NCBI GenBank assembly: GCA_023678885.1
Contig: CM043001.1
Location: 5,528,001-5,592,000 of the forward strand
Length of the DNA: 64,000 bases
Source of the DNA: Pogostemon cablin
Lineage: Eukaryota; Streptophyta; Magnoliopsida; Lamiales; Lamiaceae
Reading direction: 5' to 3'
Shown: positions 49,013 to 61,799 of the stretch, piece after piece
Layout of the letters: each line of letters opens with the position of its first letter
Numbering within the stretch: position 1 is the stretch's first letter
Made by a program: the position numbers and the translations under genes
Notes under the pieces: generated by a model
Database searches by the model: none
Told to the model about the DNA's origin: nothing
What the model saw: only the letters and a program-made list of their open reading frames with translations

Positions 49013-49259
49013 TTTAATTATTAATTAAATTTTAATATAAATAAATACATATATTATTTTAAGATTTGAATATGATATTATCAAATCAAAATTAATTACT
49101 ATTAATTAAAAATTAATATAGATAAATACATATATTTACTTTAAGATTTAGAAAAGTTATTCCTTCTCAACCTATAAATAAGACTCGTTATTCATTCGTT
49201 TTAGACACATAATTTATTCATCATGAGTCCTGCCGAACAAAAGCTTTCATCAAATTTTT

Positions 49260-50950
49260 AAGAAAGGTATCTGTTTTTAATTATTATTATTATTATTATT
49301 AATTATTGATTAATTTTTATTTTCCTTTTATATTTTTAATTTAATTATTTGTTTATTAATTTTAGTTTTTTTAAAGAAATTGTTAGTATGTAATTTTATA
49401 ATTTTTTGAATTTTTTTTATGTAATTAAATTTTTTTCGTGGTTAATTTTACAAAAAAAAATTATGATTTCACTTTTGATTATTTTTTCATTGTTTCTTTT
49501 ATATTTTTTACATTCTTTTTTTATTATTTTTTGTTTTAGTTCTATTTTTTTTAATTATTAGTACGTAATTTTTTAATTTTGGATTTTTGACATAATTAAA
49601 ATTTTCTTCATGGGTAGTTTTATAATTTTTTAATTAATTTAGTTATGATTTCATTTTGATTATATTTTATTATTTATTTTTTTTTGTTTTAATTTGCTTT
49701 TTTTTTAAAAAAAAATTATTAGTATGTAATTTTTTTTACGTTATTTTTTTTTCACGATTTACAAATTTATTTAATTAATTTTGTTGTGACTTCTTTTTCT
49801 TTTTTTATTTCTTTGAATTTATTTATAATAAAATTTTAAAGAAAGGTATTCGTTTTTTATTAGTATTATTATTATAGATTAATTTTTATATATTTTTATA
49901 TTTTTTAAATTATTTATTTATTTATTGGTTTTAGTGTTTTTTAAAAAATTGTTAGTATGTAATTTTATAATCTTTTATAGTATTTTTTTAACGTAATTAA
50001 ATTTTCTTTTATGGTTAATTTTACAAATTTTTTTAATTAATTTTTTTATTAATTCACTTTTAATTATATTTTTCTTACTGTTTCTTTTATATTTTCTATA
50101 TTCTATTTTAATTAATTTTTGTTTTTTATATAATTTTTTTTCATTTTTTTATTGTTAGTACGTAATTTTTTTTGTTTTTAAAATTTTTTTCACTTAATTA
50201 ACTTTTTATTTTCATAGTTAATTTTACAATTTTTTAAGATTAATTTTATATGTTATTATATTTTTTATTTAATTTTTTTGTTTTAATTTCTTTAAATTAT
50301 TAGTATGTAATTTTTTAATCGTTTTGACGTTATTAATTTTTTTAATGATTACAAATTTATTTAATTAATTTGTTATGACTTTATTTTTTTTCTTATTTCT
50401 TCAAATTTAACCACAATAAACTTATTTTTTATTTTTGAATTATATATATTAATTTTATTATAATTTTTCTTTTTATCTTTTTTTAAAATTTTTAAATTTT
50501 TTTATTTTTCTTTTAATTTTTTAATTTTTTTAAATACATTTTCACCAACATTAAAATTTAATGATACATAAATAATTTTTTTAAATCGAATATGAATGTG
50601 ATATTTTTTATTTTTATAATTTTTGCTCTTTCTTTTATATTTTTCAAAATTTTCTTTTGATTAGCTTTTGTTTTTATTTATTTTTTTGTTTTAATATTGT
50701 ATTTTGTTTTTAATTTTTATTAGTATGTAATGTTTTTAATATTTATTTATTTACATTAATAAATTTTTTTCATGGTTACTTTTATTTTTTTAAATTAAAA
50801 TTTTTATGATTTTTTGTTAGATTATTTTTTCTATTTGTTTAATTTTTTTGTTTTAATTTTTTTGTTTTAATTTTTGTTAAATATTTTTTTATTTCGTCAA
50901 ATTGATTTGTATTGATTTTTTGTATTAATTAACTTTATTATAAAATTATT
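49260..50950. repeat. Degenerate T-rich tandem array
   Basis: The word TTAGTATGTAATTTT (or TTAGTACGTAATTTT) recurs near 49383, 49558, 49708, 49953, 50155, 50301 and 50720 at steps of about 150-400 bases. TTTTCATGGTTAATTTTAC-like segments recur between copies. Composition is over 80 percent A+T and strongly T-biased on +. No coding. Confidence 0.65.
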
Positions 50951-50976
50951 TTCATCCATAGTTAAATTAACATATA

Positions 50977-51237
50977 CTTCCTCCGTCCCAAAAAAGATGG
51001 CACACTTTTCATTTTTTGTTGTCCCATAAAAGTTTGCATATTTCTAAAAAGGCAAAAAGTCAAACATAATCACCCTTCTCCATACACTTTATTTACAAAA
51101 AAAACACCCCTACCTAACACATAACATACTTTATCATTTATTTATTACAAAAACAATACCATAATAACCCTAAAAGTCACAACTTTATTAATCTTCGTGC
51201 CAGAAAAGGGGTGCAATCTTTCCTGGGACGGAGAGAG
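50977..51237. mobile_element. Stowaway-like MITE with TA duplication
   Basis: It starts CTTCCTCCGTCCCAAAAAAG and ends CTGGGACGGAGAGAG, with TA at 50975-50976 and 51238-51239. 261 bp, non-coding. Confidence 0.82.
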
Positions 51238-51562
51238 TAATTTTTTTGGTAAATTTAGTTTTGCAACAGCAATCGTAACAAAATTTGAATAACCAATTTA
51301 ATATTTTTTTTAAATTTTGATAAATCAATTTAATAACGAAATTAAGCTTTTACCGATGGAAACAAATTCACATTTGAGCGTATATAAATTGAATTTTACT
51401 TTGAATATAAATTCATATTAGATTATAATGGAATAAATAGTTATATTAAACTTGAATTATATTTTTTTAAAAAATTATTGAATAAATAATTATATTAAAC
51501 TTAAATTATATTTTTAAAAATTGTAACATTACCACCGGTGTAATACACGAGATTCATACTAG

Positions 51563-52420
51563 TATATATATAATTGACAAGTAGTTTCCTTATATAATTT
51601 TTTTTAAAAAAATGTGGCGCTCTCTCATGAAATGTTGACTTTAAAAGCACAAATATTGATATATTATTGGTTAAATTCAATTTAATATATCATTAATTAC
51701 TTTGAAATATTAATTAAGGCATGTATTAAAAACTTTTATTTTTTTATTCTAATCTTAAATTTAAAGTATTATAAGTTTTCTAAAGATAATAATATATATG
51801 ATCAAAATTTTATTTATAAAATATGAATAATAAATAAAATTTTACACAATTATATTATATAAATAAATGTATAAAAAAAATTGTGGTACATGAGTTTTTT
51901 TTCCGTATATTATATAATTTATTATTTAAAAATATTAAATAAATACTCCATTAAATTTGACATAAAATAAGTTTAAATAATGGAATTCATTTTTAATGTT
52001 ATTTTATTCTATTTATTTATATAATAAAAACACACTCCCTCGATCCCTCCGCCTTTAAAGGATTGCACGCCTTATTCGATATGAAAATTAAGAAAAGTGG
52101 TTAATTTTAAGAGTATTATGCTATTTTTGTTATAACTAAATGGTAAAAATATGTTAGGTAATGATAGTTTTTTTATTGTAAAGGGTGTTTTTTATATTAT
52201 CTTATTTCCTTTCTATAGAAGTGCAAATTTTTATTTTAACTTTAATTAATAAGGGTAAATTATTTTGTTTGATAAAGTGTACACTTTTATTAAATATTTT
52301 TTAGGAAATAAAGGGTGCACGCCCTTATACTAAAGGTTATACCATTTAATATAAAGGGTATCTGGACGCACAGTGTTCTCGGGTACACAAGTTTTAGCCA
52401 TATAGGATATCAATTAATAG
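51563..52420. other. Intergenic, AT-rich
   Basis: No gene was seen. ACTCCCTCGATCCCTCCGCC near 52033 looks like a single MITE end without a clear partner. Confidence 0.5.
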
Positions 52421-52727
52421 TCTCTCTGTCCTATAGAAACGTGAACGTTTGTTTTTTTTCAGGTAGATTTAGAGATATAAAATTTTAATATGTCGTAAAA
52501 GTAAGAGAAATAATATTTTAATGTAAAGTGGATAATTGTATTATTTTTGTATAGACCTTATGGTGATATGGAGTATTTTGTATGGGTTCCAAAAAGATGT
52601 ATTATTTTTGTATAGACCTTATGGTGATATGGAGTATTTTGTATGGGTTCCAAAAAGATAAATGTACATTTTATATTGCGACAAACAAAAATGATAAAAT
52701 GCATACGTTTCAATAGGAGGGAGGAAG
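52421..52727. mobile_element. Stowaway-like MITE containing a 60-bp tandem duplication
   Basis: The left end CTCTCTGTCCTATAGAAACG is complementary to the right end CGTTTCAATAGGAGGGAGG; TA follows at 52728-52729. Inside, a 60-bp unit starting GTATTATTTTTGTATAGACC occurs twice in a row (52538 and 52598). Confidence 0.7.
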
Positions 52728-52879
52728 TAATTTAAATTAAAAGAATGTAATAAATATATAAAATAAAACATACAATATGTGTAAAATTTTATTTTTATTA
52801 AAGATGTAAAGTTGACTATAGTATATAAATACATTGATATTTATTAAATAAAATATTTCAGGTGTAAAATAAAATTTTT

Positions 52880-52906
52880 ACAATCTCGCGTAACACGCGG
52901 GTACTA
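52880..52906 (+). mobile_element. Helitron-like 3' end (hairpin)
   Basis: CGCGTAACACGCG is a perfect short hairpin followed by GGTACTATATA, as near Helitron 3' ends, though the terminal CTAG is not preserved. A matching 5' end was not found. A (TA)n run follows at 52906-52929. Confidence 0.35.
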
Positions 52907-52976
52907 TATATATATATATATATATATATGCATGTAAAATGATTGACTTAAGGTGCATTTTATAATTTAATGATAA

Positions 52977-53215
52977 AGTCACTTGTGAGACGGGTCGATC
53001 CATCACTAAAGTATATTTATTGTATAGATAAAGTATGATTAATGGTTGTTAAAGAGTGTTTTCTAAAGTATGTTAGATTATGCATTAAAGTATGATTTTA
53101 ACGTGTTATAATATGATTTATTATTAATATACTTTAACTACAAATAAGCATATTTTACTGATGGGTCAACCCGTCACATACCCGTATCACAAATAACCCG
53201 TCTCACAAAAGAGTG
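52977..53215. mobile_element. MITE related to 13387-13671
   Basis: The left end AAGTCACTTGTGAGACGGGT and the right end ACCCGTCTCACAAAAGAGTG are near complements. The interior has the same CACTAAAGTAT and AAATAAGCATA words as the earlier element. A target duplication was not clear. Confidence 0.7.
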
Positions 53216-53221
53216 CCTCTT

Positions 53222-53570
53222 TTCGAAATCATCACCTTGATGGTGCTACATTGGTCATAGCCCAATCTATGGTGTAAAATAACCATATAACAATTGACAT
53301 AAAAAGTATCATTTCAATTAAAGGATGGCAATGAATTTTGTGAGATGGATAAGAAGTAATAATCATTATAATGAAAAGTAATACTAAATTGATAAAAAGT
53401 GATAATAACACAGTAAATAATATCATGAACAACTTATAATATGAATGAAAAGTGATAACATTCTAAAATAAAAATGATAGCATCTTTAATAAAAAAGTAA
53501 TAACTAATTACGAAAACGTAAAATGGTCTCATCATGAAACGATTTTATACAAGTCTGCCTTTTAAAAGAA
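53222..53570. mobile_element. Degraded MITE of the GTCTCAC family
   Basis: The interior AAAAGTGATAA words and the right end GGTCTCATCATGAAACG, then TACAAGTCTGCC, match the 29026 and 48765 elements. The left end is not clean. Confidence 0.4.
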
Positions 53571-55471
53571 TGATACCAATAAAAATAAAAAGCAACTGTT
53601 TATATTGATTACTCCTCAATCATAAAAAAATTACTCTTTGGATAAATAACATATTATTCTTCTAAATGAAAAAAATACTCTTCAAATTCTTGCACACCTG
53701 ATTTATCGATGAAAAATTATTCTTTTAAAAAATAACTTATTCTTCTTAATTAAAAAAATTTAGTATTTAAGAGTAATTTTACAAAATTAACATCCATATA
53801 TGAAACCAATTCACAACATACTCACTCAAAATATATACTTTTAATAGAAAATTAAAAAAAATTACCCGAAAATAGAAATTACTTTTACGTTGAGGCAGTA
53901 TCTATTTTCATCGATAGATCATAATTTCTCATCCATCTCACAAACAATTAAATTAGAAGACTTATTCAATCATTCAATACTATACAATAACTGTAACTGA
54001 ACACCAGATTAAAAAAAAATGTAGGACCCATTTTATTTTGTTCGTTAGGATGTTAAAATTAGTTAGGAATAACAATATAAAAAATATTAAATGAAATCCC
54101 TAAATTTGGGGTGTGATTTGCTGTGATAGGTATGTAATTCACCCAAGAAGATTAAGATAAATTAATGAATTATTGGAAAAGGAGCTGTTATAACTTATAA
54201 TCATACCAAATGGCAGGCTGTTTGCATGTGCATTAGTCAACAATTCTATATTCTTGAAATCCTTGTGGCTAGATTTGTAATGTGGGGGCCATAAAAAAGA
54301 TTCTGCATCATATAATGATAAAACTGCACTGCCCAGATTAATCCAAATAATTAATAATAAACTTATAATTAATTAATCCAAATAGCTATCAGCATTAAAT
54401 GAACCCTACCGACCAGCACATACATTTGAAGAACAAATCAGTCAAGAATAGAGGCAGAGCTGGGCTTGCCCATATTGGTCAAACACGTTTTTCCTTCTGT
54501 CTTTGGCCACATTTAAATATTCAACCTACCATCTCTACATGAATAACTATATAAAATCTTAATGTAACAACCATGAGCACCCTGAAAAAAAGAAAAATAT
54601 GAGTATATACATATTCAAGTTCACTGAGAACACACTGGATCTTTTGCGTCATTTTCGTACATTATCTTCTGCATCACACTTTATATGATTGACACGTAAG
54701 AGGAGAAAGAAATCCAAACATTGTCCCTAATGTTCAAGCCTTTCTTTTTAGGGCATAGTTTCCATCTCTCTCCTACGTATCATCCATCAAATGGTGTGAC
54801 ACGGGAGATGATGTACCAAAATGATCCAGAGAATCTGCACTGCATTGAGAAAAGCATAAATACTAAAACTCACTCAAACCAAATTGGAAATAAGGTCATG
54901 GATTTCAAACAAAATTACTCAAATCCTTCCAATATTGGTAGACGCTAATACTTTCCATTGTAGAATATTTACAACTGAGTTAGCCTGGGCTTCACAAATT
55001 CTAGGGGGTTGATGTAGCCCCAAGTTCAGAGTTACTAGTGGAGAGACTAGCATTGCACAAAGATAATTGCACGTTAAAAGCATTAATCAACCAACTTAAA
55101 AAAAAAAAAGAAAAAAGTCCAAGTTTCTCAAATCCTCAATTCATAGTGAGATAATTACAAGAAAACTGCATGGAGCATAGCTCAAACGGTTGAAGGGAGG
55201 ATGAAGAAACATTCCAATTCAAGTAGTAGTTGCAGGAGGGTTCAATTCTACATATGGTATGGTAAAAAACCTACAAGCCACTTGAAACATAACCTGCGAT
55301 ATTCCACCGATCCCAGGGCAGGGGTGGTGGGCCTCTTAATGGTGGGGTATACAGTTTTATGATTAAAGGAAAAGTCGTCTACTATTTGGAGGATTGCAAG
55401 AGTAAAAAGAGTAATTATCTGGAAGTGAAGGATGTGTATACTGAAAAATGTGTAATTTCATGCACCCGTGA
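53571..55471. other. Intergenic, AT-rich; 3' flank of the RecQ gene
   Basis: Frames at 54721-54948 (+) and around 55359 (+) show no motif; the latter overlaps the last RecQ exon on the other strand. Part of this is presumably RecQ 3' UTR. Confidence 0.5.
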
Positions 55472-58400
55472 TCATGAAGATAGCTTGAGGCAATTGTCGC
55501 AAGGATTAGAACCATTTTTACAGGCACTCATATCAAAGGATTCTCCAAAGTGCTCAAGTAAAGCTTTCCTACGACATTCATCCTGCATGAGTGAAAACTA
55601 CACATTTAAAAAGAAAATTTTGGACATCGGTCCTCTATTCATCCCTATAAATCAGATAGCTGGTACCTTGAGTTCACAGTAACTTTGCATTTTTCGAGCT
55701 TGAGTCATGGCCAGCTTGAAGCTTTCACTTTTAACACTTTGTCCACTCCTGAGCATGCATACGACCCTACTGAAATCCTTCCTCTGGTAGAGAAGAAGAC
55801 ATGTTGAAGAAAGATCATCTCGTCCTGCCCTTCCGGATTCCTGATAGTAACTCTCGATCGATTTGGACATGGAGTTGTGGATGACGAAGCGCTAAAATAT
55901 GTACAAATTAGAACATTTATATTTATTCTTAGCTCATCATACTTCAATTGTTTGGATGATGCAGTAATTTCAGTACATGGCCTGTGATAACATTTAAACT
56001 AGTGTAATTGAAAAAGGTACTGTCAAATACTCTTCTAATCATCCGGAAATTTGTATGCATGATCAATTTTATTTACCTATATATTCAAACTTTATAGTTA
56101 GTTGATTTTGAAAATATAAAATGAAAATAGATTAGAAAAACTCACAACATCAGGTTTGTCAATTCCCATCCCAAAAGCTATAGTAGCACAAACAACATTG
56201 GCTTCTCCACTATGCCATTTCTGTTGAACAGCAACCCTCTGACGAGCAGCCAAACCAGCATGATAAAACACAGTTTTGATCTTCAATTTCTCATTCAAAT
56301 ATTTTGAAACCTCAACGCATTCATTTTTTGAGAGGCAGTATATAATTCCGCAAAGGTTTTTGAATCTATCTATTAGTAATTTCCCAAGCTGCTGGAGTGG
56401 TTCTTTAGTTTTCCCTATCACTTCGTACTTCAAGTTTGGTCTATCAAAACTTCTCTCGAGCACTATTGCATGAGGGATTCTTAAAGATTTTAAGATATCC
56501 TGTAGAACAAATGTTACTTTAGAGCATTAAAAGGGAAATTATAGGCATTTCTGTTATATTGGTGTACCACAAGTAAAACCTGTCGAACTATCCAGGTTGC
56601 TGTGGCAGTTAAAGCCATCACAGGAACATTTGGGAAATTCTGCTTAAGGCATCCTAACACTCTGTAATCAGGACGAAAGTCATGTCCCCACTGGCTGAGA
56701 AGGAAGCAAGATCATGAACAAATGCCCGAATCAAATATGTCATTCCAATTAAAATGAACCCTGCCTTCAAAGTAGCATACAAGGTTATATTCATCTACCA
56801 TATCATCAAGTAATTTTCAACTAATTTGGTTTCATAAATGTGCAGCAAATGCTTTACAGACACAATAGCCATAAGAATCTTTATTTGGCATTTTATATTT
56901 CACAAAATCTGCCTTTTAATCAAAACCAAACTTCTTCAACATGAATATTGGCACAACACAAACGGTGAGCTTCATCAAAAATAAATCCTGGTAATTGTTC
57001 CTGAAGTATATATACTGTCTTTATATGAACCGAGTTTAAAACTAGAATATAATTTTAATCACCTACCATATTATTTAAATTCATAAACAGGCAACACATG
57101 CTCTACAGATACAAGAGTAATAATAATTTGAATTGGAACATTTGTATTTCTTAAAATTTTCCACTTTAACACAATTTTTTCTTCAGCTAACTTCTTCAAC
57201 ATGAAGAAAATGCATATTTTAAAGAATGGCATACCTCAGACAGTGAGCTTCATCAACAACAAATCCTGCTAACTGTCCCTGAAATCGAGATATTATCCTT
57301 AAATATTCAGTCTTGTCAAAGAAGAGCATCTCCAGACTGAAGTGCATATCATCAAAATTTGACATTATGTTCCGTACCATAATCAGAGTTTACCTTTGTG
57401 TGAAGACATCTTAGAGTCTCTTGAAATGACAAATTTCCAGCAACCCTTTCTGGAGTTACATACAGAAGTTTACATGAAGGCTTATCTTTCCTAGAACATT
57501 CATATACAAGTTATAAAGACAAAACAATATTAGTAAGCAATCAACATATATTTTGCATCTAGTAGTAGCCAGCAATTTTTGTACTTTTTCTAAAGAAAAA
57601 ATTGGTTGTTTGATTGTTTTAAGAGATTGAAACAGCAGCATGCACAGCTTGAGAGTATTTGACAGGAGGGGAGAGTTGTAATACAAATCAGTATGTATTG
57701 AGAATAAACTGTCATTACCTCAATTCTTGAAGTATGGCAGCAGCTTGTGATGGCTTCTGTTGAGAATTTAAAAATGTGGATGGTATTCCAAATTTGAGAT
57801 TCAGCGTAACAATCTGATCTTGGATGAGGGAAAGAAGTGGAGATATAACAATCGTAACACCTGCCTGGAGAATGGCCGGAAGCTGCACAGTTTGGCATAC
57901 AAAAGTAAGACACTAATATAAGATTATATACCCTATCATTATAGAACACTGTTTATTGAAATAAATCTGTCATTAAGACCGACTCACTCTAAAATGGCAA
58001 AATTTTTATTCTTGTAAACTGAGATCTGAAACAAGCCACCTAGTTTAACTTGTCAAGCTGAATAAATTCTTTTAGAATGTATTTTAAACTTGAGTTCTTC
58101 CAAATATTCTACTAAAAGATCTAAAAGAAGCAATTGGGCAGAATAATAGATAATTTGAGGCAAGAGTGCATCACGAGTGAAAATACAATTTTTTGATCAA
58201 GTATGTCTAATTTAACCTTATGGATTATAATGAATATGCAACTCTAAAAAAATGCTAATATAATGTGATTCTATAACAGTTGCTTCGTTATGTGTTAATA
58301 ATATTACCATGGAAGGTTGTTTCTCCCTTGACAGAGAAAACTTAGCCTACATTCTAGCAATAAGAAAAGGCAATTGATCAAATGGCCAAGAAACCTGGTT

Positions 58401-60489
58401 AAATTCTAACAAAGGAGACATGCAAGATGACTAAATTAATATAAGTAACCGATGGGCATAGGGTTTATTAAGTATTCAGACTACAGTTTGACAAAATAAT
58501 TTTGCTGATGGGGTTTCATTTGCCATCAAGAAAAATCTTATAGGAAAGAGAAGATCTATTCCACCAACAGCAACATGACTGGCCTGGTAACAAAGGCTTT
58601 TACCACCTCCAGTGGGCATAAGAACAAAACAATCACGCTTCGCAAGAAATGCTTTACAAGTCTGATGCTGCAATGGTCGGAAGCTTCTATTACCAAATAC
58701 GACAACATTTGCCAATTCAAAATCATCAAGTTTCTGCAGTTCTCCATATGTTAGAGTTCCACGTGTATTTTCATATGACCCGGGGTGTGGGTGTACGAAT
58801 GAACCTGAACTTGGAGTTGGACCACTCCTGCAGGCCTTAAAAAAAGATAGCATATTAGTACTCTGACAGTGGTGCAATATCAATGTATTTGTTCGTCTCC
58901 GTATTCTAGGTAAAGAAAAGAAGGGTGGGTTTTAAGCAACTAGATGACATGCTAAAATCCATTAGAACTCTACCTTAATACCCTAGTGTAAAACTTTTCT
59001 GATGAAACCTACATTTATTACGGTTATGCATTTTCATTTTTAATATGATGTAGTACTGCAACTGACAAAGCAAATTTTTGCAGCCCTAAGGTACCAGTTC
59101 CATACTCCATAGAATATAAGAGTTGTTGGTATCAGGAAAAAAAAAAATTCTTACAGATATTGGCATAGGTTTTATCGAACTTGGGGATGGGCCATGACCA
59201 TTGCCATCTACAGAAATATTAGAGGAAGGAGTGACGCGTGTTCTGGAAATATTTTCATGAGCCTCTTCTTCACTTGAAGAGTCCAAATGCATGACATTTT
59301 GATGCTTCTGATATTCAGGAGAATCTTCTATGACATGAATTTGGCTTCTTTTTCCTGAGATTTCTAAATCATTATTCTGAAGAAGATCCTTGTCCAAAAT
59401 CTCATCCAAAGCACCACAAGCTTCTGACTCCATGGCTAGCACATCATCCCAATCCTCAGTGTATTGCATAAATTCCGCAAGCGATGCCAGATAGTCATCA
59501 CCACAATGCTCCACAGTGATAAAATCCCGTCCATCCTCACCTTACAAGAAGAATACAGTAATTATTATAGTGAAATTGTATTGATCGATGGACTATATAA
59601 TCCCAGAAGTAGATGTGAAGAAAGGGAAATAGTGCCCTTCTCTCAAATTTAAGAGATTCATGAACATTTCACTAAAACGTTTTGAAGTAAAAGCAATGTA
59701 AAGTCCATTACTTATTTAACCCAAGTTGGAACTTTTATGCAAAAGTCCAAGAATATTATAAAAATAGAACATTTTCACCAAAAAGATGTAAAAATAAAAT
59801 AAAAATAAAATAACACGTAGAAATACAATTTCTTTCATTATTACTAGGATATGAAATATTTTCAAATTCTAGCAGCAATGTGACAATTCAGAAGATTTCC
59901 CAGTAGTCCTGAGAGTAAAGCTTAAGCAAAATTTACAGATCAGGGACCTATGTCTAGGTACATGTTCGAAATTTTTTTGTGTCATCAGAACACACTTACT
60001 CTCATTATCTTAGCTCAATCTTAAACCGCAAGTACGGGTTTATAATTCATATCATTAATAAAATTCACTTTTAAGAATGCCAATTAAAGCCTCGCATTAC
60101 TTAAAATGGGAATAACCATGGGAGTATTCATATGAAAGTGGAAAATCAGGAGCCCATAGAATCCTAACTCGCCCTATAATACGGATATACACTACTTTCA
60201 GTTCAAAGCAAGCACTACGACAGAAAATATAGAGAATTTAATTCAGCATCTCCAATAATTTCTGTAAACTTTCAATTGTTCATTTAAAATCATAAAAAAA
60301 TGATAAACGACCCAGAGATATTCAGGAAGAGCATAATCTAGGGTTGGGCCCCAAAATGGAACGAAGAAATTCACCGTAGAGGTGAACGAGGCGATCCAAG
60401 CACTTGTTGGCTGAGTCTTCATCGAATCCGAACTCCAGAGCCAAGCTAATCAATCTCGCCTTCTCCAACTCCAAATCCTGATCGTCCAT
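55472..60489 (-). CDS. RECQL1: RecQ-family ATP-dependent 3'-5' DNA helicase, ten exons
   Basis: RecQ helicases unwind recombination and replication intermediates in the nucleus. Coding exons in transcript order: 60375-60489, 59155-59540, 58584-58835, 57719-57882, 57394-57490, 57235-57278, 56580-56694, 56146-56499, 55667-55891, 55472-55582 (1863 nt, 620 aa, frame closed throughout). The start MDDQDLELEKARL at 60489 has AAAATGG context. Motif 0 is FRPLQHQ, motif I TGGGKS (242-247), motif II DEAH (347-350), motif III MALTATAT and motif VI QESGRAGR (526-533). Cysteines at 581, 587, 605, 612 and 615 form the RecQ zinc region, and the protein ends five residues later with no winged-helix or HRDC domain. 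Its size and acidic N-terminus fit plant RECQL1 (about 600 aa); the symbol is by recall, not search. Intron 3 seems to begin with GC, not GT. Confidence 0.9.
56957..57000 (-). pseudogene. Duplicated, decayed copy of the RecQ DEAH-box exon
   Basis: It is the same 44-nt length as exon 6 (57235-57278) and aligned to it: it reads EQLPGFIFDEAHRLC against GQLAGFVVDEAHCL. The acceptor TTCAG is kept, but the donor GTATGCC has become TTGTGCC, so it should not splice. Flanking intron sequence is also duplicated (about 56820-57002 against 57075-57290). Confidence 0.75.
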
Positions 60490-60818
60490 TTTGTTACCGA
60501 AAGTAATTCTTCCACCAGAGCACCTTACCAAGAATTTCCCGCGCTTTCAATTTGGAGTTCAGTGTTGCTGCGTTGCAAGAGCAAGCGTGGTTTAGCGTGT
60601 AAAGAACTTCGAAACGCCGTCGTTTAATAAAATAAAAATTTGAGCCACCTAAGTCCACAAGATCGTGGCCTTTAGTATTAACGACGGCCCAATTGGAAAG
60701 TGGCCTACTAAATGATCCATTTATGTTTACAGTTATTTTGTTCCTATTGAAATTGAATCTTGACGAGTTCGATGTAACAGAGATCCGGATATTTGAAAAT
60801 GACAACTTGCGTCGTTGA
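60490..60818. other. Upstream region of the RecQ gene
   Basis: Presumed leader and promoter, with no clear TATA box. An open minus-strand stretch here is not a recognised protein. Confidence 0.45.
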
Positions 60819-60824
60819 CCCAGA

Positions 60825-60957
60825 AGGGTAGTTGTATAACCTTTATTATTATTTAGTTGAATTATCATAATTTACTATTTCATATAGGATAGGACGGCGC
60901 AGAAGGATAGTAGTATAACCTTTATTATTATTTAGTTGAATTATCATAATTTACTAG
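60825..60957. repeat. Direct duplication of about 60 bp
   Basis: AGTTGTATAACCTTTATTAT and following to CATAATTTACTA (about 60830-60884) recurs at about 60909-60954 with one or two changes. Confidence 0.8.
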
Positions 60958-61795
60958 CAATATGATTGGTTAGGAAATATGTAGATTTTTGCACTATTAA
61001 AGCTTGATGAATTGATTGTTATGATTACTTTCTATCATGAATGCTTATTCTCATTTAATGCATGATGTGTGTGGTTAAATTCTCTATGCATAGTGTTAGG
61101 ATGGCCATTCCAATATTATGTGTGGTGGTTTAATTGAATCATTGATTGTATTAGGTGACTTGGTTAGTATGAGGGGAGGAAAGCCATTCCCTCCAAGTGC
61201 TTAGAACCTCATGATAGAACATTAGTGATGAACTAGTGAGGGGAACCAACTTATGATCATAGTACCCATGAGGGAATTGAGAGTAAGACAATCTTAGGAG
61301 ATTTAAACTTGTAAAAGAGTTGAGAACCTAATCACCTTGGCCATAGGGGTTAGGGGTACAATTGTGATTGCCCTTAGTATCATAACTTGAAAGTCATCAA
61401 TGCTTGAGTGAGTGTGAAGTCTACATAAGACCTTGACCATGATGTTGCTAGCCTTGCTCTCTTCTTAGATACACTTCATCCATTCCATCTCATCTTGCTA
61501 CTTGATTTGATTGATATTTGTTATAATTAGTTGCTTGTCTAGTTCATTAGTTAATTGATAGAGTAATCATAGTTCTTAAATCAAAACCTTATCTTGATAA
61601 TCCTTACAAAACATAAATCAATGGAAAATCCGGATACAACTTGAGTTTACCTTTTCCCTTGGGACGACAATACTATAAATTTTGCACTTGGTCAATGACA
61701 CTTTTATGTACTAAAGAAAGTGATTTTAATAAAAGTGATAATTAATTAAAAAATACATAAAATAGACTCAATATGAGACAGTTTCACGCAACTAT
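60958..61795. other. Intergenic, possible LTR-retrotransposon remnant
   Basis: The stretch near 61100-61500 has even composition unlike its AT-rich neighbours. It ends with TTCCCTTGGGACGACAATAC near 61650, similar in style to the end part of some Ty3/gypsy LTRs. No ORF, primer site or partner LTR was found. Confidence 0.25.
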
Positions 61796-61799
61796 TACT

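Larger units (their letters stand above)
48645..51562 (+). mobile_element. Probable non-autonomous Helitron, T-rich
   Basis: The left border is an AT run followed by ACTAAAGGAGAGTTTAATTT and GATGAGGTG, like plant Helitron 5' ends. The right border has a short hairpin (GTGTAATACAC, near 51538-51548), then ATTCATA and CTAG at 51559-51562 followed by T, as Helitrons end. It has no Rep/helicase coding. It contains a nested Mutator-like MITE, a long T-rich degenerate tandem array and a Stowaway-like MITE. The exact 5' end is uncertain because it starts in a TA run. Confidence 0.5.

Noticed and set aside
60494..60868. 124-codon minus-strand frame upstream of the RecQ start
   Set aside because: It is promoter/leader sequence, out of the reading frame of the RecQ protein, with no recognisable domain.
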